Shown here piece after piece: positions 48,432-59,871 of a DNA stretch of 64,000 bases. The stretch lies in the NCBI GenBank assembly GCA_024707265.1, contig JANQAB010000006.1, positions 5,001-69,000 of the forward strand, read 5' to 3'. Both the position numbers and the translations under genes were made by a program. How positions within the stretch are numbered: the stretch's first letter is position 1; every line of letters starts with the position of its first letter. The notes beneath the pieces were generated by a model. That model was not told the origin of the DNA. It was given only the letters and a program-made list of their open reading frames with translations, and ran no database searches. The DNA comes from Sporocytophaga sp. GTDB lineage: Bacteria; Bacteroidota; Bacteroidia; Cytophagales; Cytophagaceae.

Positions 48432-50663
48432 TTAATCAAAGGAAGGCATCAGATCTACTATAGTAGAATCAACTTCATCAGTGGCAGATTCACAATCAAA
48501 GGAAGACTTGAGAGATTCGGGGATTTCAAATTTCGTTTTTACACCCAAATTTTTGTCAGCCAAAACCTTTTGCATGTACAATCCCCAGATAGGTAAAGCC
48601 ATTCTTGCTCCCTGTCCAAATTTCATATCCGGGAAGTGAATATTTTTGTCATCCCCTCCAACCCATACACCAGAAACAAGATCAGGTGATATACCCATAA
48701 ACCAGCCATCTGCTGAATTTTGTGTAGTACCTGTTTTCCCTCCAACTTCACTTGTAATGTTAAATTTTCTTACCAGATCTCTGGCAGTACCTCCATCTTC
48801 TTCCGCTGATCCTTTGAGCATATAAACCATAGATGCTGCAGTTTCAGAAGAAATAACCTGTTCAGGAATATTTCTGAATTCTTCCAGAACATTGCCATAT
48901 TTATCTTCGATTCTGGTAATCATCAATGGTTCAAATCTGTATCCGTTGTTTACAAAAGCACAATAAGCCTGAGTCATGTCAAAAACCGACACGTCGCTGG
49001 TTCCAAGAGCAAGTGTTGGAACAGCTTCCAGCTGAGAAGATATACCAAGGCGTTTAGCAAATGCAACGATAGAATCCGGACCGCTCAATTTCATCAGATA
49101 AGCAGCTATAGTATTCACTGACTTTGCCATTCCAAGACGCAAGGTCATATAGTCATTAGAGTAATTATTATTGCTATTTTTGGGTATCCAGACTTTTCCG
49201 TCAGGCATTGTGAAAGGAACCTGAGTATCCAGCACTTTAGAGCAAGGGGTTAAACCTTTCTCTTCTATTGCATAAGCGTAAAGCAGAGGTTTAAATGTTG
49301 ACCCTGGTTGTCTTGCGCCTTTTTTCACATGGTCATACTTAAAATATCTGAAGTTAACATCCCCTACCCAGGCTTTCACCTGTCCATTATGAGGATCCAT
49401 ACTTACCATTCCGGTATGCAAGAAATGAAGGTAATACCTCACGGAATCCATCGGACTCATCGTAGTATCCTTAGTACCGTTTAGGGTATAGATTTTCATT
49501 TTAACCTTCTTGTTCATTTCCCTGAAAATCTCTTCCGGATTATTTCCCAACTCCGCTTTCAGTACCCTGTATCTTTCAGACCTTTTTGCAAATCTTTCTA
49601 CAAACTTTTTATCATCAAGTTTATTTGTAGCCCATGGAGTCTTACCTTTCCATTCTGCAAAAAACGCATTCTGAAGTGCCTTCATATGATTCGAGACCGC
49701 CTCTTCTGCGTAGGTCTGCATTTTTGAATTAATAGTTGTATATATCTTCAAACCATCTGCATAAAGATTATACCCATGTTCATCACACCAGTTGACAAGA
49801 TAATCTTCTATATAGTCTCTGAAGTAAGGAGCAAGACCGGTATTCTGATTTTCGTAAGTAATATCCAAAGCAAGTGGTTTCAGCTTAAGCTTTTCAAACT
49901 GATCCTTACTTAAGTAATTATATTTTACCATCTGACTTAGAACCGTGTTTCTTCTGTTCAATGCTTTTTCCTCTTTTCTGACGGGGTCATAAACACTTGG
50001 ACCTTTAAGCAAGCCTATAAGCATGGCAGCTTCTTCTGTAGTAAGCTTCGATGTTTTTTTATTAAAATATTTCCTGGCTGCAGATGTGATCCCATATGTT
50101 CCGTTTCCGAACTCTACCGTATTCAGATACATATTAAGAATCTCCATTTTTGTATAGGCTCTTTCAAGTCTCGTAGCAGTGATTATTTCCTTGAATTTTA
50201 CTACGGGCATAAATTTGCTAAGTGGCCCCTGATATTCTTTGGACTGTCTCATCTGAAAAAGATTTTTAGCCAACTGCTGACTTAAGGTACTAGATCCCCT
50301 CTTCTGAAATGTAACAGCATAGAGAAAAATAGCAAAAGTACCTTTAAAATCTACGCCTGAATGTTTATAAAAACGAACGTCTTCCGTAGCTATCAGTGCA
50401 TTAACCAGATCAACAGGCAGATCATTGTAATCTGCATTAGATCTGTTATACTTAAAATATTTTCCCATCAACACATTGTCTTCAGTGTAAACTTCCGAAG
50501 AAAGGTCACTTTTAGGATTTTCAAGAATTTCAAGTGAAGGAATTTTACCAAATAAACCAAACAGGTTTACGGATATAGAAAAAATGAATAATGCAATGAA
50601 CAGAGCAAAACTCCAGAATCCTACCCAAAGGAATTTAATCTTTTTGTCTTTAAAGCTAATCAT
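48432..50663 (-). CDS. Class A penicillin-binding protein (PBP1A type)
   Basis: Bifunctional peptidoglycan synthase. 743 residues: an N-terminal membrane anchor (LWVGFWSFALFIALFIF), the GT51 glycosyltransferase (ATEDVRFYKHSGVD, GSSTLSQQLAKNLF, EILNMYLNTVEFGNGTYG) and the transpeptidase with SxxK in GSTFKP, SVN in KSVNT and KTG in GGKTGTTQNSADGWF. All catalytic motifs are intact. The ATG lies three bases after the T run of a terminator, so it has no obvious ribosome site. Confidence 0.93.
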   Translation of the reverse strand: MISFKDKKIKFLWVGFWSFALFIALFIFSISVNLFGLFGKIPSLEILENPKSDLSSEVYTEDNVLMGKYFKYNRSNADYNDLPVDLVNALIATEDVRFYKHSGVDFKGTFAIFLYAVTFQKRGSSTLSQQLAKNLFQMRQSKEYQGPLSKFMPVVKFKEIITATRLERAYTKMEILNMYLNTVEFGNGTYGITSAARKYFNKKTSKLTTEEAAMLIGLLKGPSVYDPVRKEEKALNRRNTVLSQMVKYNYLSKDQFEKLKLKPLALDITYENQNTGLAPYFRDYIEDYLVNWCDEHGYNLYADGLKIYTTINSKMQTYAEEAVSNHMKALQNAFFAEWKGKTPWATNKLDDKKFVERFAKRSERYRVLKAELGNNPEEIFREMNKKVKMKIYTLNGTKDTTMSPMDSVRYYLHFLHTGMVSMDPHNGQVKAWVGDVNFRYFKYDHVKKGARQPGSTFKPLLYAYAIEEKGLTPCSKVLDTQVPFTMPDGKVWIPKNSNNNYSNDYMTLRLGMAKSVNTIAAYLMKLSGPDSIVAFAKRLGISSQLEAVPTLALGTSDVSVFDMTQAYCAFVNNGYRFEPLMITRIEDKYGNVLEEFRNIPEQVISSETAASMVYMLKGSAEEDGGTARDLVRKFNITSEVGGKTGTTQNSADGWFMGISPDLVSGVWVGGDDKNIHFPDMKFGQGARMALPIWGLYMQKVLADKNLGVKTKFEIPESLKSSFDCESATDEVDSTIVDLMPSFD

Positions 50664-50665
50664 AC

Positions 50666-50689
50666 AAAAAAGGGTTCTAAAAAGAACCC
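50666..50689 (-). terminator. Terminator of tlpA, abutting the PBP1A start codon
   Basis: GGGTTCT (50672-50678) / AGAACCC (50683-50689) with a short A loop; on the minus strand six T follow (plus A 50666-50671). Only two bases separate the T run from the PBP1A ATG (50661-50663). Confidence 0.75.
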
Positions 50690-50720
50690 AATTTAAATTG
50701 TCTTTTAGTCAATACCAATA

Positions 50721-51239
50721 CTATTGTGCAAGTAATTTTTTAATATCCTCAGACCAACCGTCTTCGAAAGGTGCTTTAGCATCCGGATCTGCTATATTTC
50801 CGTTTTTATCAATCAGAATAAAGCGGGGAATTGATACAACTCCATATTTAGCAAGAATTGAACTTTCGTTACCTTCATAAGAATGAACGTGAATTCCTTC
50901 AATTCCTTTTCTTTTAACGACTTTTTTCCATTTATCTTTTTCCCGGTCTATAGAAACATAAAGAAAAACCACCTCAGGATTTTCCAGGAATTCCTGTTTG
51001 GGTTCATGAGAAAGGGCAATCGCATTCATACATGGACCGCACCAGGTTGCCCAGACATCCATATAAACTACTTTGCCTTTGAAGTCGCTCAACGAAACTT
51101 TTTTACCATCAATATCATTGAGGGTAAAATCCGGTGCTGCCTCATAAATTCTTTTGTTCGTTTCCGAAGTCATTTCCCTTGGCTTGAAGCTTGACAAAAG
51201 GACAACCGGAAAAAATAATAGCCAAAATATCTTTTTCAT
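50721..51239 (-). CDS. TlpA-like periplasmic thioredoxin
   Basis: 172 residues. Signal peptide (IFWLLFFPVVLLSSF), then a TlpA/ResA fold: [36 protein letters not shown] with redox pair WCGPC, and GVVSIPRFILIDKNG with the cis-Pro. Probably a disulfide reductase in the periplasm. It lies upstream of the PBP1A gene, separated by a terminator. Confidence 0.88.
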   Translation of the reverse strand: MKKIFWLLFFPVVLLSSFKPREMTSETNKRIYEAAPDFTLNDIDGKKVSLSDFKGKVVYMDVWATWCGPCMNAIALSHEPKQEFLENPEVVFLYVSIDREKDKWKKVVKRKGIEGIHVHSYEGNESSILAKYGVVSIPRFILIDKNGNIADPDAKAPFEDGWSEDIKKLLAQ

Positions 51240-51433
51240 TGTACTTGAATTTAAATTAGGGTTGAGTCCAATAAGTTCATTTTTATTCTCTGATCTTTAA
51301 AGATACTGTCTTGAGTGATAAAATAAAATACAGATGAAGGTATCTTTAGAAGATGTTTAATATTCCTGATTAACCTTTATGGATTTAACCATTGACAGGT
51401 AAGTGATATACTTATCTTTTTTTTTAATGATAT

Positions 51434-51466
51434 TCTTGTGTTTAACTACCATTTTATTTACGTTTG
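51434..51466 (+). promoter_or_regulatory. Promoter of the small lipoprotein at 51492
   Basis: CTTG (51435-51438), 20 bases, TACGTTTG (51459-51466), a full -7 match. Predicted start near 51473, giving a leader of about 19 bases. The remaining 51240-51433 shows no gene. Confidence 0.55.
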
Positions 51467-51491
51467 ATTATCAATTCAGACACCTCCTTAA

Positions 51492-51872
51492 ATGAAACAG
51501 ATTCTTATTTCTTTCCTGGCCACCCTTGTGCTATATTCCTGCACAGGTAAGAAAGAAATGAGCATATATTCATCCTCCCCTGATGGGTCGCTTTCGATTT
51601 TTATTTCAGGAATAAAACCTAACCTAGTAGATCCATTTACGGTGAGCTTCGGATTAAAAGGTATGGAATTATCAGAAGCACCTTCAACAGAAATTTATAC
51701 TTCTGATCTAAATGACAAGACAGTCAACTTTGAATGGGAAACAAATCAACGTTGTCTCATCAGATTTAAGCAGCAAAATGGTAAACTCAAAACATTTGTA
51801 ATGGATGTAGATTCAGAAACACTTTCAGTAAATGAACTTCATATAAATAATTTATCTGAAGATTTAGAATAA
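51492..51872 (+). CDS. Small hypothetical lipoprotein
   Basis: 126 residues with a lipoprotein signal (ISFLATLVLYSC, Cys17). The mature part begins KEMSIYSSSPDGSLSIFISG, which looks like a single propeller-type or beta-sandwich strand set; no family named. ACCTCC lies in the leader instead of a Shine-Dalgarno. A well-formed promoter stands 25 bases upstream. Confidence 0.65.
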   Translation: MKQILISFLATLVLYSCTGKKEMSIYSSSPDGSLSIFISGIKPNLVDPFTVSFGLKGMELSEAPSTEIYTSDLNDKTVNFEWETNQRCLIRFKQQNGKLKTFVMDVDSETLSVNELHINNLSEDLE

Positions 51873-52033
51873 TTTTTTTCTCTGTTTATTTCATAACCTC
51901 TTAACATAACTTACTGATTTTCCTAATTAAATATTAGTTAAATCCAACTTGCATTTTTTGACCCTCTTTTTGATTAAACAAACAGCATAGTTTTTGTTTT
52001 AATCTTATACAGCACCATTTCAAGGAGGGAATT

Positions 52034-52382
52034 ATGTCACCTATTAAATTGAATATCACCATTTTAATCTTCTTTTTGGGAAATGTATTTGCCTGCAGTC
52101 CATATAATGGGCAAACAGATAAATTGAACAGGCCACTGCCTGAGAAAAAAAACAGACACATTAAGTTCTAGATCTATACCAGACCCTACACCAAAAGACT
52201 CTTTAAATGCAGACAGTGTAAAAACTGTAGATAAAGAGACAACAAAAAAAGTAGATATCCGATATATCAGAAAATCAATAAATCTTCATAAGAGGCCATT
52301 AGTTACATATTCAGAAGGTACCCAAAGTATCCTTATTGCAAGAATTGGCACTACAGAAGATGAGTTAATTACTTCTGATTGA
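52034..52382 (+). CDS. Small hypothetical lipoprotein hidden by a frameshift
   Basis: A strong AAGGAGGG ribosome site (52022-52029) precedes ATG 52034. The start encodes a lipoprotein signal (NITILIFFLGNVFAC, Cys21). The first frame stops after 45 codons, but it breaks in eight A at 52145-52152; with seven, it continues through KKTDTLSSRSIPDPTPKDS to 115 residues ending at TGA 52382. The C-terminal part ends with SEGTQSILIARIGTTEDELITSD. No family recognised. Both frames are short, so this would be missed by length-based gene finding. Confidence 0.6.
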
Positions 52383-52475
52383 AAAATTATTGCTTAAAGA
52401 AGTTATTAATTCTCTAAACAATAATTTTTATATTAGAGTTATAGCGTGTATTATTAAGCTAAATAACTTTTTTAA

Positions 52476-54494
52476 ATGACAGTGAAGGATAAAGAAAAAC
52501 TGCCTCTTATCCAGGACGATCCCTGGCTGGAACCCTATAATGATGACGTTGAAGCTCGTCTTGAACGATATCATAAAGCTCTTAGTGAAATTCAAAAGGC
52601 TTATGGAAGCCTTAGCAATTTTGCTGACGCTCATAAATACTATGGGGTTAACTTTGATAGTGAAAAAAACGGATGGTGGTATAGAGAATGGGCACCTAAA
52701 GCTCACCAGTTGTTCTTAACTGGTGATTTTAATCAATGGAACAGAGGTTCTCATTCTCTTGCCAGAAATCCCAGAGGGGATTGGGAAATTTTTCTTCCTT
52801 ACGATCAATATAAAGACACTTTTGTTCATGGAAGCAGAATTAAAGTTCATGTAGTAGCCGATAATGGTGCTATGGACAGAATTCCTGCGTACATGCAAAA
52901 GGTCATTCAGGATCCTCAGACTTATGATTTTAGTGGGCAACTTTGGTTTGAGGCGTTCCCATTCCAGTGGGGACCATATAACCTGAATCTTCAGGATGTT
53001 CTCAAAGAACCAATTATCTACGAAGCTCACGTAGGCATGGCTCAGGAAAAAGAAGGACTTGGTACTTATATTGAATTTGCAGATGAAATCCTTCCAAGAA
53101 TAAAAGATTACGGATACAATGCAATTCAGTTAATGGCAGTAATGGAACACCCTTACTACGGGTCTTTCGGTTACCATGTCTCTAACTTTTTTGCAGCCTC
53201 TTCCCGCTTTGGTAATCCGGAGGATCTAAAATACCTGATCGGTAAAGCCCACGAACTGGGGATTGCCGTTATCATGGACATTGTTCATTCTCATGCAGTA
53301 AAAAATCTTTCAGAAGGTCTTAATGAGTTTGACGGAACAGATCACCAGTATTTCCATCCGGGAGGCAGAGGTTATCACGAAGGATGGGACTCCAAAATCT
53401 TTGACTATGGAAAATGGGAAGTTAAGCAATTTCTGCTAAGCAATGTCAAATTCTGGCTTGAAGAATACAAGTTCGACGGCTTCAGATTTGATGGTGTTAC
53501 ATCAATGCTGTATTTTCATCATGGCTCCACCTCCTTTGATCATTATGACAAATATTTCAAAAGTGATGTAGAATGGGATGCCATTACTTACCTGCAGCTT
53601 GCTAATGAACTGATAAAAGAAGTAAATCCGAATGCAATTTCTATAGCTGAAGATGTAAGTGGAATGCCAGGTCTTTGCAGAACTGTAGAAGATGGCGGGG
53701 TTGGATTTGATTACAGGCTGGCAATGGGTATTCCTGATTATTGGATAAAAATATTAAAAGAAAAAGCCGATGAAGACTGGGACATTAATGAAATGTGGTC
53801 AGTTTTAAGCAACCGGAGATGGAAGGAAAAAACAATTGCCTATGCAGAATCCCATGATCAGGCGCTTGTAGGTGACAAAACACTTGCATTCTGGCTTATG
53901 GATAAGGAGATGTACTTCCATATGCTGGTTGATGATCCTAACGTAGTTATCGACAGAGGGATTGCCCTTCATAAGATGATCCGTCTATTTACTATATCAT
54001 TGGGAGGAGAAGGATATCTAAACTTTATGGGAAATGAATTCGGTCATCCGGAATGGATTGATTTTCCAAGACAAGGAAACAACTGGAGTTATAAATATGC
54101 CCGCAGACAATGGACATTGGTAGACAGCAAAAATCTAAAATATCAATACCTTGCTAACTTTGATAAAGCAATGATTCATTGCATCAAAGATAATCATATT
54201 GTATCCGCATTACCCGGAAGACAAATCAATATGGACTCTGCTAATAAGGTTATCATTTTCGAAAGGAACAACCTTATATTTATATTTAACTTCAGCATTG
54301 GAAATTCAATTTTCGGTTATCGCTTCAAAGCTCCGGAAATGGGCAGGTATAAAATCATTTTAAACTCCGACGAAAAAGAATTTGGTGGATTTGGAAGAGT
54401 TGATACAGATTTTATCCACGAAACCGATGAATTCCAGTCTTTAAGTATTTATCTGACCAACAGAACCGCTTTGGTTATGAAAAAAGTAGATTGA
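52476..54494 (+). CDS. glgB: 1,4-alpha-glucan branching enzyme, eukaryote-like type
   Basis: GH13 enzyme that makes alpha-1,6 branches in glycogen. 672 residues. An N-terminal CBM48 (GWWYREWAPKAHQLFLTGDFNQWNR) leads to the catalytic barrel: VMDIVHSHAVKN, FDGFRFDGVTSM (nucleophile Asp), SIAEDVSGMPG (acid/base Glu) and AESHDQ. The sequence start and these motifs resemble the fungal/animal GBE1 type rather than E. coli GlgB. It has its own terminator. Confidence 0.93.
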   Translation: MTVKDKEKLPLIQDDPWLEPYNDDVEARLERYHKALSEIQKAYGSLSNFADAHKYYGVNFDSEKNGWWYREWAPKAHQLFLTGDFNQWNRGSHSLARNPRGDWEIFLPYDQYKDTFVHGSRIKVHVVADNGAMDRIPAYMQKVIQDPQTYDFSGQLWFEAFPFQWGPYNLNLQDVLKEPIIYEAHVGMAQEKEGLGTYIEFADEILPRIKDYGYNAIQLMAVMEHPYYGSFGYHVSNFFAASSRFGNPEDLKYLIGKAHELGIAVIMDIVHSHAVKNLSEGLNEFDGTDHQYFHPGGRGYHEGWDSKIFDYGKWEVKQFLLSNVKFWLEEYKFDGFRFDGVTSMLYFHHGSTSFDHYDKYFKSDVEWDAITYLQLANELIKEVNPNAISIAEDVSGMPGLCRTVEDGGVGFDYRLAMGIPDYWIKILKEKADEDWDINEMWSVLSNRRWKEKTIAYAESHDQALVGDKTLAFWLMDKEMYFHMLVDDPNVVIDRGIALHKMIRLFTISLGGEGYLNFMGNEFGHPEWIDFPRQGNNWSYKYARRQWTLVDSKNLKYQYLANFDKAMIHCIKDNHIVSALPGRQINMDSANKVIIFERNNLIFIFNFSIGNSIFGYRFKAPEMGRYKIILNSDEKEFGGFGRVDTDFIHETDEFQSLSIYLTNRTALVMKKVD

Positions 54495-54509
54495 TACTAA
54501 AAATAAAAC

Positions 54510-54550
54510 ATAAAAAAGGGTTCGGAGAAATTATTCGAACCCTTTTTTAT
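54510..54550. terminator. Bidirectional terminator between glgB and mtgA
   Basis: ATAAAAAAGGGTTCG (54510-54524) pairs with CGAACCCTTTTTTAT (54536-54550), a 15-bp perfect stem with A/T runs built in. It serves the convergent glgB and transglycosylase genes. Confidence 0.88.
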
Positions 54551-54563
54551 TGACTTGAACCTA

Positions 54564-55259
54564 TCATGAAAGCTCAAGCTTTCCCATCCTTGCCATATTT
54601 TGTCTGATCCAGTTCCTCCTCTTTAAAATATACATCGAAGGTTTGGTTGGGGACCATTTTAAAGGGTTGGGTAGTATTGCGGCTAATAAGGCCGCCTGAT
54701 CTTTAGAAAGTTTTTTTGCATTGATACTGTAATAATATTGTGACGCTGCCTCTGCTCCATATACCCCATTTCCAAGCTCCACAATGTTAAGGTAAACCTC
54801 AAGAATCCTTTCCTTGCTCCAGAATATTTCTATAAGAACCGTAAAATAAACCTCGAATCCCTTTCTCACCCATGATCGGGATGGCCATAGAAAAACATTC
54901 TTTGCAACCTGCTGGCTAATCGTACTGGCTCCAATCACTTTTTTCTTTCCCTTTTTATTGTACTGCATAGCCTTTTTTATCGCATCAAAGTCAAATCCAT
55001 GATGGTCCATAAAACGCTGGTCTTCCGATGCAATTACCGCCCTCTTTAAATTTGGAGAGATCTCCTCGAAGGACACCCAATCCTTTTTAAGCTTTAGGGA
55101 TTTACCATTCCAGATCTGCTCACCACATCTGATAAGCATCAAAGGTGTTGCAACTGGAGGAATAAATCTTAAAATTATAACTGAAAGTAAGGAACTGGCC
55201 AGAAAAAAAATCAGGGTCAGTTTAATTATTCTAACACACTTTTTCCAAAACATCTTCAT
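54564..55259 (-). CDS. mtgA: Monofunctional biosynthetic peptidoglycan transglycosylase
   Basis: GT51 enzyme polymerising lipid II into glycan strands. 231 residues: an N-terminal membrane helix (LTLIFFLASSLLSVIIL), IASEDQRFMDHHGFD (catalytic Glu), GASTISQQVAKNVFLWPSRSW, KERILEVYLNIVELGNGVYG and ALLAAILPNP. There is no transpeptidase domain, which separates it from the PBP1A at 48432. Confidence 0.93.
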   Translation of the reverse strand: MKMFWKKCVRIIKLTLIFFLASSLLSVIILRFIPPVATPLMLIRCGEQIWNGKSLKLKKDWVSFEEISPNLKRAVIASEDQRFMDHHGFDFDAIKKAMQYNKKGKKKVIGASTISQQVAKNVFLWPSRSWVRKGFEVYFTVLIEIFWSKERILEVYLNIVELGNGVYGAEAASQYYYSINAKKLSKDQAALLAAILPNPLKWSPTKPSMYILKRRNWIRQNMARMGKLELS

Positions 55260-55368
55260 CCGGATTTCTCAATCCATATTTTTAGTAATTTAAACGAATT
55301 TACTAATATTTATTTTCTGAATTGAAAAATCAGGATGAAGTTGATTTTTATTTGATGGTTAACAGGGC

Positions 55369-55677
55369 TTATATAGTTACTGCAGGCTCTTTGGAGGTTG
55401 TGACCAACAACTCCTTAAACTCTCTTCTTTTTTCTATGAAATTGTGAATATAGGAACAAGATGTCCTAATCTTAATAAAATTTTTTTTGGCAAAATTCAG
55501 AGAAAATTCCACAATTCTACCTGCAATTCCCTGGCCTCTCAAATTTTTTGGAACAAACATTTGCTTAACCTCATAAATCTGACCGGAAAGTTTTTCATAT
55601 TTTAGATTGCATTCCTTTCCATTTATAACGATAAAGAATTTCTGACTCTTCCCATCATGCTTTATATCGAAAATCAT
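55369..55677 (-). CDS. YjdJ-type GNAT N-acetyltransferase
   Basis: 102 residues of the short GNAT (Yjdj/DUF1057-like) class. FVPKNLRGQGIAGRIVEFSLNFAKK contains the acetyl-CoA-binding R-G-x-G-I-A pattern, followed by KIRTSCSYIHNFIEK. Substrate unknown. It is preceded by the nitroreductase gene on the same strand (68-base gap). Confidence 0.82.
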   Translation of the reverse strand: MIFDIKHDGKSQKFFIVINGKECNLKYEKLSGQIYEVKQMFVPKNLRGQGIAGRIVEFSLNFAKKNFIKIRTSCSYIHNFIEKRREFKELLVTTSKEPAVTI

Positions 55678-55745
55678 CGTTACCCTCCTGTGGTTTTATT
55701 TAAAGAACTTTTAAAATATAACAGGGTGAGATTTAAGTTTGTTAA

Positions 55746-56334
55746 CTACATTTTCTCAGCAAAAAGATTCTTCTCCCACTCTGAGAAGACTAACTCATTA
55801 AGCGGCAGCCTATTTACCATCTGTTTTTCACGCTCTTGTAAATTTGGAGGCAACGAACTCAAATCTCCCTTATAGCCTAAAGCAATTACAGTTACAGGTT
55901 CAAATTCGTCAGGGATTTCTAAATTTTCAATAGCTTTTTCTCGGGTAAACCCTCCCATCTGATGTAAAAACAACCCTTCATTTGTAGCTTGAACAGAAAG
56001 GTACGCCACTGACTGTCCGAGATCATAAAGCCTGCTGGAATTTTCTGCGCCATTTCGGGTATAGTGCTTTTTTGCTAAAGTCAAAATCAGAACCGGAGCA
56101 TGTTGAGCCCATATCTGGTTGCTTTCATTCAAGCTATCCGCAATGCTTCTCCATACCTGTCCATCTTTTTTTAATCCTACTATATACCTCCATGGTTGTT
56201 CGTTCATTGCTGAAGGTGCTCTTCTTGATGCTTCAAAGATTCTTTGAAGTTTTTCAATTTCCACATCTTTTTTTCTGATATGCTCTTGGACTCCAACGGT
56301 TTTCTATTAGTTCGTGTACTTTAATATTTCCCAT
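55746..56334 (-). CDS. Nitroreductase family flavoprotein, one frameshift
   Basis: FMN-dependent NAD(P)H oxidoreductase. 195 residues when joined. The N-terminus NIKVHELIENRWSPRAYQ carries the FMN-phosphate-binding R-W-S-P-R motif and is separated from the rest by a break in seven T at 56268-56274 (six expected; restores KKDVEIEKLQRIFEASRRAPSAMNEQPWRYIV-type sequence in one frame). DLGQSVAYLSVQATNEGL and IALGYKGD are further family marks. Without the correction the flavin-binding start would be lost. Confidence 0.85.
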
Positions 56335-56418
56335 TACAATGCATTTTAAACTATATCTTTATTTATTTTTGTATAATTATAACTTAGAAAAAGTTAAAAA
56401 CAATTCATTTAACCATAG

Positions 56419-58425
<2,007 letters not shown>

Positions 58426-58431
58426 TTAAAG

Positions 58432-58950
58432 ATGATTAAAAAGTTTTTTTTAAGAGTTAGAACTTATTACAACAGAAAAAATAACAAAGCCAAAAGGAAA
58501 AGTCTGAGTTATGAAGAATCTTCAACAGTAGGAATTCTTATCAGCAATGAAAACCCTAAAGGCAATGAAATGATCTCTATATTTGTAAAAAGTCTGATTA
58601 AAGAAGGAAAAAAAGTAGTAATCATCTGTAATTCAATGACCAACAATTGTGCTTTTGATTTCCCCTTTACCAGAATTTCCTTTAGCGATATAAAATGGAA
58701 TGGCACTTATCGGGACGAAAAAATAAATAATTTTATAAAAACCGAATTCGACTATTTATATTCTATTAATATTTCACCATTTTTGCCATTCGAAAATATT
58801 TTATCTGCAAGCAAAGCGAAATGCCGGTTAGGAATTTTTTCAGAAGACAATAAAAATATTCTGGAAGTAATGGCCGAATTAAAAAAAGGAGAAGGCATTG
58901 AAGCGTTGATCAGATTAATGGAAGTTTGTACAAAAAAATTCAGGAGTTAA
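58432..58950 (+). CDS. DUF6913 family protein
   Basis: 172 residues, no signal peptide. Basic N-terminus (FFLRVRTYYNRKNNKAKRKS), then an alpha/beta pattern (TVGILISNENPKGNEMISIFV, KKVVIICNSMT) and the conserved YSINISPFLPFENILSASKAKCRLG. From memory this family is confined to Bacteroidota and usually sits next to dapA, as here (3-base gap). Function unknown. Confidence 0.78.
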   Translation: MIKKFFLRVRTYYNRKNNKAKRKSLSYEESSTVGILISNENPKGNEMISIFVKSLIKEGKKVVIICNSMTNNCAFDFPFTRISFSDIKWNGTYRDEKINNFIKTEFDYLYSINISPFLPFENILSASKAKCRLGIFSEDNKNILEVMAELKKGEGIEALIRLMEVCTKKFRS

Positions 58951-58953
58951 AAA

Positions 58954-59829
58954 ATGAGTATTTTTTCGGGGACCGGAGTAGCACTTGTAACGCCGTTCAG
59001 TGATGACGATAGTATTGATTTTAACGGATTAAAAAGACTACTGGATCACGTAAGTCACAATGGAGGAGACTATTTAGTAGTAAATGGAACGACGGGTGAA
59101 TCTCCTACCACTAGTCAGGAAGAAAAAAAACAAGTCTTAGATTTTGTACTCAAAGAAAATAAGGGCAAACTACCAGTTGTCTTTGGTATTGGAGGTAACA
59201 ATACAAAAGAGGTTCTTGAACGTATAAAAAATACGAACTTTGAGGGGATCAGTGCAATTTTGTCAGTTTGTCCCTACTACAATAAACCGTCTCAGGAAGG
59301 AATATATCAGCATTATAAGAAAATTGCAGAAGCGTCCCCGGTGCCGGTAATTTTGTACAATGTTCCAGGCAGAACGGGAATCAATATGACAGCGGAAACC
59401 ACCATCAGACTTTCCAATGTTAAAAATGTAATTGGTATCAAAGAAGCTAACAGCGACTTGAAGCAAGCTGCAGAAATAGCCAATAAAAGTCTTAAAGGTT
59501 TTCTGCTTATCAGCGGAGATGATATGACAACTGCAAGTTTTGGAGCAATTGGAGGTGTTGGCGTTATTTCGGTACTTGCAAACGCATTTCCTGCTCATTT
59601 CAAAAAATCCATTCAGTACACCTCTGAAGGAAAACATGCTGAAGCTGAAGCCGAAATTTCTAAGCTTGGGAAAATTAATCCTTTAATGTATGAAGAAGGA
59701 AATCCTGTAGGCATTAAAGAAGTACTTGAATATAAAGGAATTTGTAAAAATAATGTAAGACTACCATTAGTGAAGGCTTCTCAGAATCTCAGAAAACGGA
59801 TCTTACAAGCTATAACTGAAGTAAACTAA
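58954..59829 (+). CDS. dapA: 4-Hydroxy-tetrahydrodipicolinate synthase
   Basis: Condenses pyruvate and aspartate semialdehyde in lysine/diaminopimelate synthesis. 291 residues. GTGVALVTPFSDD, VNGTTGESPTTS, YYNKPSQEGIYQHYKKIAE, the Tyr in VILYNVPGRTG and the Schiff-base Lys in IGIKEANSD are all intact. It ends the ligA group and has a strong terminator. Confidence 0.97.
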   Translation: MSIFSGTGVALVTPFSDDDSIDFNGLKRLLDHVSHNGGDYLVVNGTTGESPTTSQEEKKQVLDFVLKENKGKLPVVFGIGGNNTKEVLERIKNTNFEGISAILSVCPYYNKPSQEGIYQHYKKIAEASPVPVILYNVPGRTGINMTAETTIRLSNVKNVIGIKEANSDLKQAAEIANKSLKGFLLISGDDMTTASFGAIGGVGVISVLANAFPAHFKKSIQYTSEGKHAEAEAEISKLGKINPLMYEEGNPVGIKEVLEYKGICKNNVRLPLVKASQNLRKRILQAITEVN

Positions 59830-59830
59830 C

Positions 59831-59871
59831 AATAAAAAAAAGAGGCTGAAAATCAGCCTCTTTTTTTTATT
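59831..59871. terminator. Bidirectional terminator after dapA
   Basis: A 19-bp perfect stem, 59831-59849 with 59853-59871, loop AAA, with eight A and eight T inside the stem (core AGAGGCTGA/TCAGCCTCT). It overlaps the stop codon of the convergent histone-H1-like gene (59867-59869). Confidence 0.9.

Noticed and set aside
51934..52161. Minus-strand 75-codon frame
   Set aside because: It is antisense to the lipoprotein at 52034, which has a strong ribosome site and a signal peptide.
396..56274. Programmed -1/+1 frameshifting as the cause of the broken genes
   Set aside because: The sites are in unrelated housekeeping genes at varied run lengths and bases, without a shared slippery heptamer or stimulatory structure.
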